IMG/VR virus record: IMGVR_UViG_3300025890_000173
Coordinates: 1-22,847 of that record
Source: a virus
Direction: 5' to 3' (one strand)
Length of the DNA stretch: 22,847 nucleotides
Shown: piece after piece, positions 8,723 to 15,898 of the stretch
Position numbering within the stretch: the stretch's first letter is position 1
Layout of the letters: each line of letters opens with the position of its first letter
Made by a program: the position numbers and the translations under genes
Notes under the pieces: model-generated
Databases searched by the model: none
Told to the model about the DNA's origin: nothing
What the model saw: only the letters and a program-made list of their open reading frames with translations

Positions 8723-8962
8723 TTATTCAGCGCTTTTGGTTACGCCGTCTTCGGCGTTTTCCTCTTCTACTATTTCGTCAATGCTGTCGCATACATCGGG
8801 GACAATCACACCCGTAGTAAGGCTCAACGCACTGCGGCCTACCGCTCGGACACCTTTGTACATTCCAGAGCAATAAACTTCTTTGTTTTCAATAACCTGC
8901 TCCACTGTAGTGCAGGACGCCATTAGTAAAGCAATGCTAAATATCAACGCCAGTCTTACCAT
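8723..8962 (-). CDS. Small lipoprotein of the lysis module (79 aa)
   Basis: The first 16 residues are a classic lipoprotein signal (basic Arg3, hydrophobic core, then MAS before Cys17), so the mature protein of about 63 residues should be lipid-anchored, probably in the outer membrane. The mature part contains Cys31 and Cys58 and an acidic tail from about 61. The start has a GAGGA site 9 bases upstream, and the gene overlaps the end of the lipase gene by 26 bases. Its place between lipase and lysozyme suggests a role in lysis. It could act as an outer-membrane spanin subunit, but it lacks an obvious Pro-rich or coiled-coil segment and no clear inner-membrane partner overlaps it. An envelope-modifying or superinfection-related role is also possible. 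Confidence 0.75.
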   Translation of the reverse strand: MVRLALIFSIALLMASCTTVEQVIENKEVYCSGMYKGVRAVGRSALSLTTGVIVPDVCDSIDEIVEEENAEDGVTKSAE

Positions 8963-9638
8963 TTTTCTGGTCCTCTAAGAACTTATCTAGTCGGGCTTTG
9001 TAACCTTCCATAAAATGGTCGGATATACGGTCTTTAATGCCTCTGTCTTTCTTTCGAAGGTATTTAGATGGGTTGATATAATCCACGCCACCGTTTGAGA
9101 AATATAACATATCTTGAGATTTACTGGGGCCATAGCATAAACGTGGCACCCGAGGGACAGAGTCGCTACCGTTAACCACTGAAATCTGATTGTCCAGAGT
9201 CATAGGCTTTTTAAAACCTTTGAAGAACGTATTCGGCTTGCCAAAAGTAATCAGACTAAGGTTGTCGTGCTTACCGTTTAGCTTAGCTGCGGACAGTTCG
9301 GCCAAAGCACCGCCAAGGCTGTGACCACAAATCAGCGTTCGCTTGTTGTAATCAATATATGGCTCGATGTCATCCCACACTGACGCGTGGGCCGCGACAA
9401 ACCCTGCGTGACACAATCGCCCGGCGTACGGGACAGGAACCGGGAACAAGTTAAACGCCCAATCTCCCACCTGCTGCGTGCCACGGAACACGATAATGTC
9501 GATGGTTTTGCGCTGTACAATGAAGGCTGTAGTAGAGGTAAGACCGGACTCAATCTTAGTCGCGTCACGATTAGTCTCGTTGTACGCTTTCATTGACCAA
9601 CTACAGGCCATGTTGAGAAGAACCGGATCTAATTTCAT
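8937..9638 (-). CDS. Class 3 lipase (alpha/beta hydrolase)
   Basis: A 233-residue protein with the full lipase class 3 signature. The nucleophile elbow GHSLGG places Ser107. VNGSDSVPRVP gives Asp159 in the family's usual D-x-VPR context, and SDHF gives His208, completing the Ser-Asp-His triad. An FRGT motif at 51-54 is the usual oxyanion-side strand. It should hydrolyse acylglycerol or phospholipid esters. There is no signal peptide, so it is cytoplasmic or released on lysis. I chose the ATG at 9638, two bases after the upstream stop; a TTG at 9668 would add ten residues but has no ribosome site. The neighbours (lipoprotein, lysozyme) suggest action on host membranes at lysis. Lipases of this type occur in other marine phages. 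Confidence 0.88.
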   Translation of the reverse strand: MKLDPVLLNMACSWSMKAYNETNRDATKIESGLTSTTAFIVQRKTIDIIVFRGTQQVGDWAFNLFPVPVPYAGRLCHAGFVAAHASVWDDIEPYIDYNKRTLICGHSLGGALAELSAAKLNGKHDNLSLITFGKPNTFFKGFKKPMTLDNQISVVNGSDSVPRVPRLCYGPSKSQDMLYFSNGGVDYINPSKYLRKKDRGIKDRISDHFMEGYKARLDKFLEDQKNGKTGVDI

Positions 9639-9640
9639 TT

Positions 9641-10108
9641 TTACCCGGCTACTAAATTTATCATCCAAAAAATTATGCCCATAGTAAAAGCTGCCATCAA
9701 CATTATTAACCCGCCATCTATCAGTAAACGTCTGTTTGTAGCCCGTGCTTCAGCAGCAGCAAGACGTTTTTGACGTATAGTACGCCGAGTTTTCATCATT
9801 TCGTTATAAAAGGCTTCGCCCGGACCGTACAGAACGATCATTTCTCTGAGTTGGGTTTCCATCTGCTGCGTTTTATGTTTCGCCATCTGTATTTCTAAGG
9901 CTTGGGCTTCTACAGACGAGCCTCGCAAGAACTTAGGGCCATACTCGTTTTCTTTCTCTATTTCTAGGATTTTTTCCTTAGAATCAAAGAACTTGCCTAT
10001 GTACTGAGCCGTGTCTTCTATCTCACGACCGGCATTTACTGCCTTGGCGACCATGTTGTAGGCGCGACTAGCGCCGGATATACAAGCAACTATTGTTACG
10101 GGGTCCAT
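9641..10108 (-). CDS. Membrane-anchored helical protein of the lysis module (155 aa)
   Basis: A 155-residue protein starting MDPVTIVACISGASRAYNM. The first 25 residues are moderately hydrophobic, the middle (about 45-125) is highly charged and helical with Gln/Glu/Lys/Arg-rich coiled-coil character, and residues 130-152 form a clear transmembrane segment preceded by Arg126-Arg127. The start ATG overlaps the previous stop (TGATG). I recognise this type as a recurrent protein beside lipase and lysozyme genes in marine phages, but no function is known to me. A holin-like, spanin-like or virion membrane role is possible. The topology, with a single C-terminal segment and a long cytoplasmic coil, does not match a textbook holin. 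Confidence 0.75.
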   Translation of the reverse strand: MDPVTIVACISGASRAYNMVAKAVNAGREIEDTAQYIGKFFDSKEKILEIEKENEYGPKFLRGSSVEAQALEIQMAKHKTQQMETQLREMIVLYGPGEAFYNEMMKTRRTIRQKRLAAAEARATNRRLLIDGGLIMLMAAFTMGIIFWMINLVAG

Positions 10109-10320
10109 CAGTATGCCCTCACTGTTACGGGGTCTGCCACACGGGGCAAACAATATGCCGCGAGGGCCACGCCTCGAGGTTCGTAATTAAGGGTCCGCTC
10201 TACCTTCCCCCTGACAATAGCTGTAGCAAAATAATTGCACCTATTAACGTCATAGAAGTACATGTCCGAGGACTGTATCTGGCCGTTGACCAGAACGTAT
10301 AACAAAAACAGGTGCGTCAT
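10108..10320 (-). CDS. Small conserved-type protein MTHLFLLYVLVNG (70 aa)
   Basis: A 70-residue protein with a short hydrophobic N-terminus (residues 3-12) followed by a polar region containing MYFYDVNRCNYFA and a second Cys near AYCLPRV. I recall short marine-phage proteins with the same MTHLFLL start and two Cys. Function is unknown. The two Cys (28 and 57) and the hydrophobic start could mean export and a disulfide, but no cleavage site is obvious. The stop overlaps the start of the 155-residue gene. The ATG at 10320 has no clear ribosome site and may depend on the minigene just upstream. Confidence 0.65.
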   Translation of the reverse strand: MTHLFLLYVLVNGQIQSSDMYFYDVNRCNYFATAIVRGKVERTLNYEPRGVALAAYCLPRVADPVTVRAY

Positions 10321-10407
10321 GGCTCATCATGGCTTATTAAAAAAGCTAAAGTCGTTCATCTCATGGGTACTCCTACTGCTTATTAATTGTATACCGCGTA
10401 CACTCTA
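10321..10407 (-). promoter_or_regulatory. 87-base gap with possible leader minigenes before the lysis module
   Basis: On the coding strand, GTAGGAG (10376-10370) is followed by a two-codon ORF (ATG at 10364) that overlaps a ten-codon ORF (10359-10327, MNDFSFFNKP). The latter ends 6 bases before the ATG of the 70-residue gene. This could feed ribosomes onto a gene that lacks its own ribosome site. A TATACAAT box at about 10394-10387 is -10-like, but I find no good -35. The gap separates the enzyme island from the lysis block, so it is a sensible place for a promoter or processing site. Confidence 0.3.
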
Positions 10408-11157
10408 CTAATCTTCTACGTCCACCTTATACGGGCATCCTTTAATTTTTATTAGCCTAGCGGTCGTCGCATAAGAATTTATAAATTTAGCTCGGTGTGC
10501 CTTACGACGGAAATTTTTAAGTTTTTCCGAAGATACTAAATGTGTCTGTATTAATATAGGTCTTTCGGTTATAGGCACATACGTGTATATAGGGTTTCCT
10601 GCGGATAATACTTTTTCTTGTCTTACTTTTTCTCTTTTTACAAATAAGTTTATATGAGTTGACGCTTGGAAGTTAAAATTAACCACCCCCGGCAAAATAG
10701 AAATGTTCCCTAACGTTTTAAATTGCCAAAAGGGTTCTACCGCTAAGAAATCTATATTTTCATCGCAATTTATTACCCAAGGGCTTATTAATTTTAAATG
10801 TTGGTATTCGGTTTTTTTAAAATAATCCCCGTACTCTTTTTCGCTGTGCTGTCCCATCTCGGAACACTGGTCTGAGTATTGCCAACGATATTGATCGCTA
10901 CCTTCCTCGCCTATCTCTAAAAATAAATCGCTCCACATAGGTATAGTAAATCCAACATTAAATAAACCTATAAACCCCGAGCACGCCTTTAAATTAGTAA
11001 CAGCGTCTTCAGGAGTTCTAAAATAAGGTTTTTTTAATTTTTTAAACCATTCGGGAAATATTTTTTTATTAATTACAACTGGGAAATAGTTATAAACCTC
11101 TGCTCTATCCGTATAACAGTGAATTACTACCTCTTTGTTTTTACGCCATAGCCTCAT
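10408..11157 (-). CDS. Conserved phage protein of unknown function, possibly DUF6065-like (249 aa)
   Basis: A 249-residue protein. The middle carries CSGFIGLFNVGFTIPMWSD (about 59-77), followed by an aromatic/acidic region, ISPWVINCD (about 124-132), an EPFWQF segment and SILPGVVNFNF. This order resembles the DUF6065 proteins that I remember from marine viruses and from oxygenase-containing clusters, but I could not verify the assignment. There is no signal peptide or clear membrane segment. The ATG overlaps the upstream stop (ATGA). Its genomic partner genes are an oxygenase and a halogenase, so a role in the same modification pathway is possible. Codon use is strongly AT-biased, like the halogenase. 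Confidence 0.65.
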   Translation of the reverse strand: MRLWRKNKEVVIHCYTDRAEVYNYFPVVINKKIFPEWFKKLKKPYFRTPEDAVTNLKACSGFIGLFNVGFTIPMWSDLFLEIGEEGSDQYRWQYSDQCSEMGQHSEKEYGDYFKKTEYQHLKLISPWVINCDENIDFLAVEPFWQFKTLGNISILPGVVNFNFQASTHINLFVKREKVRQEKVLSAGNPIYTYVPITERPILIQTHLVSSEKLKNFRRKAHRAKFINSYATTARLIKIKGCPYKVDVED

Positions 11158-11378
11158 TTAATTACCACTATATCGGCATCTTCAAAAAATAACACCGCTC
11201 CTTCGCAAACTATGTTCCAATCTGGCCCTTCTTGTTCACTACGAGAGGGCACTTCTATGATAACATGCTTAGCTAACCACTCTGTATCGCCTTGAAGCAC
11301 TCGCCATACGTGCTCCACAGTTCCTCTGCCGGGTTGACCCCTAGATTTATTAAATCTTATACGGTATTTCCTATTCAA
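11154..11378 (-). CDS. Small basic protein KYRIRFNKSRGQPGRG (74 aa, TTG start)
   Basis: A 74-residue protein: a basic first half (RKYRIRFNKSRGQPGRG, then VEHVWRVLQGDTEWL) and a beta-rich second half ending in FFEDADIVVIK. Short proteins with the same RIRFN-x-SRGQPGRG and HVWRV pattern occur in cyanophages as I recall, function unknown. The frame is open upstream to 11495, but that part overlaps the oxygenase gene. I therefore place the start at the TTG at 11378, one base after the oxygenase stop and with an AAAGGA site 10 bases upstream. This start gives exactly the conserved N-terminus. The stop overlaps the next ATG. Confidence 0.65.
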   Translation of the reverse strand: MNRKYRIRFNKSRGQPGRGTVEHVWRVLQGDTEWLAKHVIIEVPSRSEQEGPDWNIVCEGAVLFFEDADIVVIK

Positions 11379-11379
11379 A

Positions 11380-11982
11380 CTAATCTTTTCCTTTAAGCAT
11401 CCACGCCTCAGATTTAGTTCTTGTGGAAAGTATTTGACCCAAATCTGGTCTGTTATCAAACTTGCAGGCTTTAAACTCCCCATCTTGATAGACATAATGC
11501 AGCATACATTGCAGTGTTACTTGGTCTTCCGAGTGTGGGTATCTCCCATGAGGTATTTCTCTTCCAAGATAAAAAAACGCATCTCCGGGTTTTTGGTAAA
11601 CTTCTACCATTTCTCCATCAAAATTTTCATAGCATAGGGGGTTTTTGGATTCTCCAAAATGCGCTATATTTATAGAGACCGATATTTCGCAACTTGGTCT
11701 ATCGGAATGGATCAACATTTTATCACCCGCAGTGTAAAGTCTTATATAAGAATATGTTGGGTAAAGTTTTCTACCTACTATTTCTTCTGCTTTCGGAAGG
11801 TTATACGCTAAAAGAGACTCAATAAGCGGGTCTGCGTATTTTTTAAAAGAAGAAGTATTACTAAATTCTTCTTGTTCCCATTCGTTGCTCGTTACTCTAT
11901 ATTGGCAATATCTCTGCAATAATTCTATTAAGTCTATACTTAAAAAATTTTCTTCAATGTGTATCCCGTTTTCTTTAAACAT
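11380..11982 (-). CDS. Fe(II)/2-oxoglutarate oxygenase, prolyl-hydroxylase-like (200 aa)
   Basis: A 200-residue protein with a double-stranded beta-helix oxygenase pattern. LIHSDRPSCEISVSINI supplies the H-x-D pair His92 and Asp94, and REIPHGRYP supplies the distal His145 with Arg147 close by. The strand LQCMLHYVYQDGEF at the end matches the closing strand of phage relatives. Enzymes of this fold use Fe(II), O2 and 2-oxoglutarate to hydroxylate or otherwise oxidise a substrate, here unknown. The gene follows the halogenase after 8 bases and lacks a ribosome site of its own. The 2-oxoglutarate-binding basic residue is not at the usual +10 spacing; Arg147 may serve. The fold call is strong, the substrate unknown. 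Confidence 0.78.
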   Translation of the reverse strand: MFKENGIHIEENFLSIDLIELLQRYCQYRVTSNEWEQEEFSNTSSFKKYADPLIESLLAYNLPKAEEIVGRKLYPTYSYIRLYTAGDKMLIHSDRPSCEISVSINIAHFGESKNPLCYENFDGEMVEVYQKPGDAFFYLGREIPHGRYPHSEDQVTLQCMLHYVYQDGEFKACKFDNRPDLGQILSTRTKSEAWMLKGKD

Positions 11983-11990
11983 AATCTACA

Positions 11991-13463
11991 TTAAACCTTG
12001 TGGGGGGTTTTTAGTTCTATAAAATCTTTATGTGAAACAGTGTCACTAAAAATCAATCTATTCTGGTTTTGCTGCAAAAATTTAAGAGCCTCTTTTTTAA
12101 TATCTCTATCATCTTTTGCGCGGATTTGAAGCATGTCTTTATCTAACTGATTTGTGCCAGCTAAAACACACGACCAAGACCATGCTCCAAAAGCATTGTT
12201 ACTAGAAAGGACATCTGAACCATCTATGTTATAGTTTAAAGAACTTTTCATTTCTTCAGACATTTTATTTTTGTTTAAGTTGTTAAATTGATTCCAAAAC
12301 TCCGTATCTTTTCTTCCCGATTGGTAATGTGCAACTATAAAATTCTTTATATGCTCATTAAAATCAAACATATATTTATTAAACTGTTTTGCAAAAAAAT
12401 TAGATTTATTATTAACTCCGTCAGATTGAAAGAACAAATCTAATGACGTGGTAGAACACCAAATAGATGTTGCCTCTAAAGGTTCTATAAAGCCCGAAGA
12501 AAGCCCTACTGCAAGGACATTATTTTTTAATACCTCTTTATACACTCCAGCTTTAAAATTAAACTTTTTATAATCGTTTAACTCTATATCAAAAAATTCT
12601 TGTATTTCGGATATAACATCTTTTTCAGCTACTTTTTTAGAGTCATAAACATAGCCACACCCATACCTGTTTTTTACGGGTATTTTCCAAGCCCAACCAT
12701 GTTTCATGGCTATAGCCTTAGTGGCGGGTATTACATCGTTATTGTGCGGAATAAAAAAAGGTATTGCAGAGTCTGTAGTTAATTCAGAAGCGTAGTCACA
12801 CCATTCTGTGTTGTATTTTCCACCTATAAAAATACGCTTTAACCCAGAGCAGTCAAACACAAAACAAGGATACACGGCATCGTTATGTTCCAAGTTTATT
12901 TTTTCTATATCTTGATTGTCTTTTAATTTTATGTCTGTAACGGTATCTTCTATATACTTTATGCCTCTCTTTAATGCTATTTTTTTTAAATACGCGGCCA
13001 TTTTGATAGCATTAAAATGTACGGCTGTTTCTTGTTTGGTGTCATAAATAGAAAATACTCTTTTGGTTTTATTTAAATATTGGCCTAAAGAAACTGAATC
13101 TAGACTTGAGTATTCGGCTAATAAACCTGACCGCACAGATAAAGGAAGCCCAAACTCATTCGCACTGTTAATAAAAAAAGAATGAAAATAAGAATCGTTT
13201 TTGCCGCACCAATTTTCAAAAACAATACCATTCTTTATAGTCACATCGCATTCAGCTACAAAATCTTCTATACAAATGTTTAAACTTCTTAGCACGGGCA
13301 AGAAACTTGGTGTGGTGCCTTCCCCAGCACCAAGTATTCCTATTTTTTCACTAGCTATTACAATTACTTTAGTGTCTGGGTAGTAGTGCTTAGCAAAAAG
13401 AGCGGATAACCACCCTGCGGTTCCCCCGCCAATTACGACCATAGGTTTTTGGTCTGGTTTCAT
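11991..13463 (-). CDS. Flavin-dependent tryptophan-type halogenase (490 aa)
   Basis: A 490-residue flavoenzyme of the tryptophan halogenase family, using FADH2, O2 and halide to make a hypohalous acid that is captured by an active-site Lys. Motifs seen: dinucleotide-binding VVIGGGTAGW (9-18); GAGEGTTPS (45-53), the family's G-x-GE-T-P segment; Lys77 in TIKNGIVFENW, aligned with PrnA K79; the diagnostic W-x-W-x-I-P as W257, W259, I261 and P262; and GFIEPLEAT with Glu330 aligned with PrnA E346. Length is near that of PrnA (538). A marine viral member (VirX1, cyanophage Syn10) is known to iodinate varied substrates. It is translationally coupled to the chaperone-like gene (ATGA). A reductase partner is not in the window; the host would have to supply FADH2. 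The sequence is strikingly AT-rich. Confidence 0.92.
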   Translation of the reverse strand: MKPDQKPMVVIGGGTAGWLSALFAKHYYPDTKVIVIASEKIGILGAGEGTTPSFLPVLRSLNICIEDFVAECDVTIKNGIVFENWCGKNDSYFHSFFINSANEFGLPLSVRSGLLAEYSSLDSVSLGQYLNKTKRVFSIYDTKQETAVHFNAIKMAAYLKKIALKRGIKYIEDTVTDIKLKDNQDIEKINLEHNDAVYPCFVFDCSGLKRIFIGGKYNTEWCDYASELTTDSAIPFFIPHNNDVIPATKAIAMKHGWAWKIPVKNRYGCGYVYDSKKVAEKDVISEIQEFFDIELNDYKKFNFKAGVYKEVLKNNVLAVGLSSGFIEPLEATSIWCSTTSLDLFFQSDGVNNKSNFFAKQFNKYMFDFNEHIKNFIVAHYQSGRKDTEFWNQFNNLNKNKMSEEMKSSLNYNIDGSDVLSSNNAFGAWSWSCVLAGTNQLDKDMLQIRAKDDRDIKKEALKFLQQNQNRLIFSDTVSHKDFIELKTPHKV

Positions 13464-13807
13464 TTAGGACGTACTGGCCAAACAACTTCTAACGGGAATC
13501 CGGGAAGAGCGCGTACATTTTTTAAATTTTGTATATAAGCGATCCAACCCGCTTTTTCTTCTACAGTTAGTTTTTCATCTTCTAATATGTTTTCGCAATC
13601 GCTTAAAAGGTGTTCTGAAGTCAGTACTATTATTTCCTCTTGAGACAACTCAAACCAACCCATATCGGAGAAGGCTTCGCCTAACCAAGATAAATCACTT
13701 AGTTTCTCTGTAATATTTTGCATGCCAAAAATAGGTCCCCAGTTTTCGGGTAGTTCTCCGGGCCTATTTAGATTTTCGTTGTTTGACCGTTTTCTTAATT
13801 GCCACAT
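13460..13807 (-). CDS. Probable tail-assembly chaperone (115 aa)
   Basis: A 115-residue protein. Its C-terminal part, LTVEEKAGWIAYIQNLKN then LEVVWPVRPK, matches the pattern of phage tail-assembly chaperones (L-T-x-EEK-x-x-W-x-x-Y, closing W-P-x-x-P) that help fold or attach tail fibres. The N-terminal part contains RPGELPENWGPIFGM and an acidic helix. I chose the ATG at 13807 because GGAG lies 9 bases upstream; ATG codons at 13822 and further upstream lie inside the preceding gene without a good site. The final TGA overlaps the halogenase ATG. The adhesin-like gene sits two genes upstream, as expected for a chaperone with its fibre. Assignment is by motif and context. Confidence 0.65.
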   Translation of the reverse strand: MWQLRKRSNNENLNRPGELPENWGPIFGMQNITEKLSDLSWLGEAFSDMGWFELSQEEIIVLTSEHLLSDCENILEDEKLTVEEKAGWIAYIQNLKNVRALPGFPLEVVWPVRPK

Positions 13808-14309
13808 TTTCCACTTCTCCATCAAAAGTAGTATTAACCGCTCCACCATTAACGTATCGGTATTCTTCTTGAGACAAGGCTAAATCTAAAGCTTTTTCCG
13901 AGTTAATTTGATCAAACTTTTCTGTTCCTTGATTCTTAGCTAACTCCAAATCGCTACAAAAAGGAGGGTGCCCGTTTAAGTGTTTTTTCTCGGCTTTAGA
14001 AACTCTCCACTCTCTCCAACTAGCAAAATCATCTCGCGATTTTAAATGTACGTGGCAGCCTATTTGTGCACTAAGAGAGTGAATAAGTTCAGTTACTTCT
14101 ACCGGTTGAAGAAGGTGGTATATAAAATTTCCGTTTACTGCTCGCAAACTTATCTCTATTGTACCGCTTCCGCCATTGCCTACGGTTATACTGCGGCTTC
14201 TGGAGTTTCGATTAACACTTGATTCTTGTAATATATCTAATCTCTGTCTAGCCTCTAGCTCTTGTTGGTATTCTTTTTCAGAAAAATTTGTTTTTTTAAT
14301 CTTTGCCAT
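13764..14309 (-). CDS. Conserved-type phage protein of unknown function (181 aa)
   Basis: A 181-residue protein. Residues 1-35 are a charged helix. Residues 38-60 include SRSITVGNGGSGTIEISLR. A core follows with FIYHLLQPVEVTELIHSLSA, IGCHVHLKSRDDFASWREW and WRVSKAEKKHLNGHPPF. It ends in a Lys/Arg-rich tail. I recall this core from proteins next to glycine-rich fibre genes in cyanophages and related phages, but no function. The start ATG overlaps the stop of the glycine-rich gene (TAATG), and its last 44 bases overlap the chaperone-like gene. Position suggests a fibre-associated role, such as assembly or modification. This is inference only. Confidence 0.7.
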   Translation of the reverse strand: MAKIKKTNFSEKEYQQELEARQRLDILQESSVNRNSRSRSITVGNGGSGTIEISLRAVNGNFIYHLLQPVEVTELIHSLSAQIGCHVHLKSRDDFASWREWRVSKAEKKHLNGHPPFCSDLELAKNQGTEKFDQINSEKALDLALSQEEYRYVNGGAVNTTFDGEVENVAIKKTVKQRKSK

Positions 14310-15286
14310 TATTGTGGACACCATGAAACAACTATTTGACCACCAGAAGGGACTACCACTGAATATGGTGATCCGGGGCTTACAGAAACACAGTTAACAG
14401 AAGTCGGGTTGGCCGCCGAACCAGAATTTCCCGGACTACCGGCGCTGCCAGTTGCCGCTCTTCCTCCACCCCCGCCACCACCTGCTGCGGCTGCGTTAGA
14501 CCACTTTCCACCTTGTCCTCCTCCACCTCCGGCACGACTAGAGTTTGCAGGTGAACCCGCACCACCCGGCGCGGTACCGGGATTTCCTGCACCATCGGCC
14601 CCTGCGCCGCCACCGGGATTTCCACCTGCGCCACCCGAAATAGCACCTCCTAAACCTCCAAGTTGCCCGGAGTTGGTTAATCCTGCACCGCCTCCACCAC
14701 CGCCACGCGCGGTGGAGCCACAAATGGGGTATACAACAGGACAATAGCCAACCAATCCCGCTCTACCGGCACCACCGGCATTACCGCCCGCACCACCCGA
14801 TCGGTTATTGTAGTTAGGGTCGCATGGGCATCCATAATTCATTATTGGTGCGGGGCCTCCATTATTACCTCGAGAACCGCCCGCACCGCCCGGACCGGCA
14901 TTACCACCCGCACCACCGGGAAAGACCGCTGAAGGTACGCCGGTAATAGAAGAAGAAGAACCTACGTTTCCGGAATTCCCGGGATTTCCAGTGTTTCCAG
15001 TGTTTCCAAAACCTCCCCCGCCACCATTACCGCCCGCACCACCGTTAGATAGGGGCGGACACGAGTTCGAAGAGCGAACAGGACCACCATACCCTCCGGC
15101 ACCTCCGTTTCCGTCGTTTCCAGAACCACCTTGATTCCCGGCATTTCCTTGGGCACCTTTACCAACTAAATTTACGGTGGAAAGACCACTAGGCACCGTC
15201 CAAAACTGAGAGCTATTGAACGTAACACTACCCCCTTCTATGGAAAGACCACCCATTACGCCTGATTTTCCGGTACCTATTGGCAT
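14309..15286 (-). CDS. Glycine-rich adhesin-like tail protein (325 aa)
   Basis: A 325-residue protein. Residues 1-40 are beta-rich (FNSSQFWTVPSG). Residues 42-290 are dominated by Gly with Asn, Ala, Ser and Pro, including many GGAGGN and NPGN units and tracts of five to seven Gly. The end (PYSVVVPSGGQIVVSWCPQ) is a beta-strand closure that I know from glycine-rich proteins of marine phages. Seven Cys (76, 153, 155, 182, 189, 299, 323) punctuate the Gly tracts. The composition recalls the polyglycine-II sandwich of phage S16 gp38-type adhesins, which bind host receptors at a fibre tip. A strong AAGGAG site precedes the ATG. Receptor binding is inferred from composition and from the chaperone-like neighbour. 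Confidence 0.75.
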   Translation of the reverse strand: MPIGTGKSGVMGGLSIEGGSVTFNSSQFWTVPSGLSTVNLVGKGAQGNAGNQGGSGNDGNGGAGGYGGPVRSSNSCPPLSNGGAGGNGGGGGFGNTGNTGNPGNSGNVGSSSSITGVPSAVFPGGAGGNAGPGGAGGSRGNNGGPAPIMNYGCPCDPNYNNRSGGAGGNAGGAGRAGLVGYCPVVYPICGSTARGGGGGGAGLTNSGQLGGLGGAISGGAGGNPGGGAGADGAGNPGTAPGGAGSPANSSRAGGGGGQGGKWSNAAAAGGGGGGGRAATGSAGSPGNSGSAANPTSVNCVSVSPGSPYSVVVPSGGQIVVSWCPQ

Positions 15287-15298
15287 TGTGATAACTCC

Positions 15299-15898
15299 TT
15301 ACGTGTATTCAAACCACCCGGTAACTATGTATTTAGTCGCTTCTCCATATACTGGATTGCCCCTATGGGGGTGTGTAAAATCAGCGGGCCAAATAACTAA
15401 AGTGTTCTCAACCGGTTTTATTCTGCGTTGCTGATATAAAAACTCGGTTTCCCCGTTAGCTTCATCGGGCAAAGTATTCAAATAAACCATGTATGTCAAA
15501 CATCTACGAATAACACGGGGGGAAGAGTCTTTTTCGTGATGCCATATATGATAACCTTGGCCACTAGAAATTTCTTGCATTTTAATTTCATGAGCTTTTA
15601 TATTGCAATTTTTTAAAATAGAAAATTTTGCACTATATTGATCATACGATTTTTGAAGGCTTTCCCAGAAAATATCGAAGCTATTTTGACCTTCAAAGTC
15701 TAAAATATTTTGTATTCTTACGTCATAAAACATGGCGTAATCGTCCTTACTGTGGGCGGGCGCGTTTTCTAAAGAACGTCTATCCCCCCCCGCCCCAGAG
15801 TTTTTATGGTGTTGAAAATTTTCTATTAAATGTTTGCAAAATCCTTCTGGAAATACCCCGCTGTACATTTCTATAAAATCATTAGTTTTAATGTTCAT
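15299..15898 (-). CDS. Fe(II)/2-oxoglutarate oxygenase, prolyl 4-hydroxylase-like with H-x-E triad (199 aa)
   Basis: A 199-residue protein with the phage prolyl-4-hydroxylase-like pattern: GQGYHIWHHEKD gives the iron pair His120 and Glu122; then MVYLNTLPDEANGETEF; then VIWPADFTHPHRGNPV with the distal His178 (or His176); then KYIVTGWFEY, whose Lys189 is the likely 2-oxoglutarate ligand. H-x-E replaces the usual H-x-D, a variant I recall from other marine phage members. The substrate is unknown; peptidyl proline is the classic one. It starts inside the stop of the 195-residue oxygenase (ATGA) and ends 12 bases before the glycine-rich adhesin-like gene. Confidence 0.85.
   Translation of the reverse strand: MNIKTNDFIEMYSGVFPEGFCKHLIENFQHHKNSGAGGDRRSLENAPAHSKDDYAMFYDVRIQNILDFEGQNSFDIFWESLQKSYDQYSAKFSILKNCNIKAHEIKMQEISSGQGYHIWHHEKDSSPRVIRRCLTYMVYLNTLPDEANGETEFLYQQRRIKPVENTLVIWPADFTHPHRGNPVYGEATKYIVTGWFEYT

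Noticed and set aside
8723-8962. Firm call of the lipoprotein as an outer-membrane spanin
   Set aside because: The lipobox is clear, but there is no overlapping inner-membrane partner and no Pro-rich or coiled-coil mature region, so only a generic lipoprotein call is justified.
11379-11495. Extended N-terminus of the small basic protein, overlapping the oxygenase gene
   Set aside because: The extension would overlap 116 bases of a well-supported gene. The TTG at 11378 has a ribosome site and gives the recognisable N-terminus.
14409-14747. Proline-rich plus-strand frame opposite the glycine-rich gene
   Set aside because: Gly codons (GGN) read as Pro (NCC) on the opposite strand, so this is a shadow of the glycine-rich protein.
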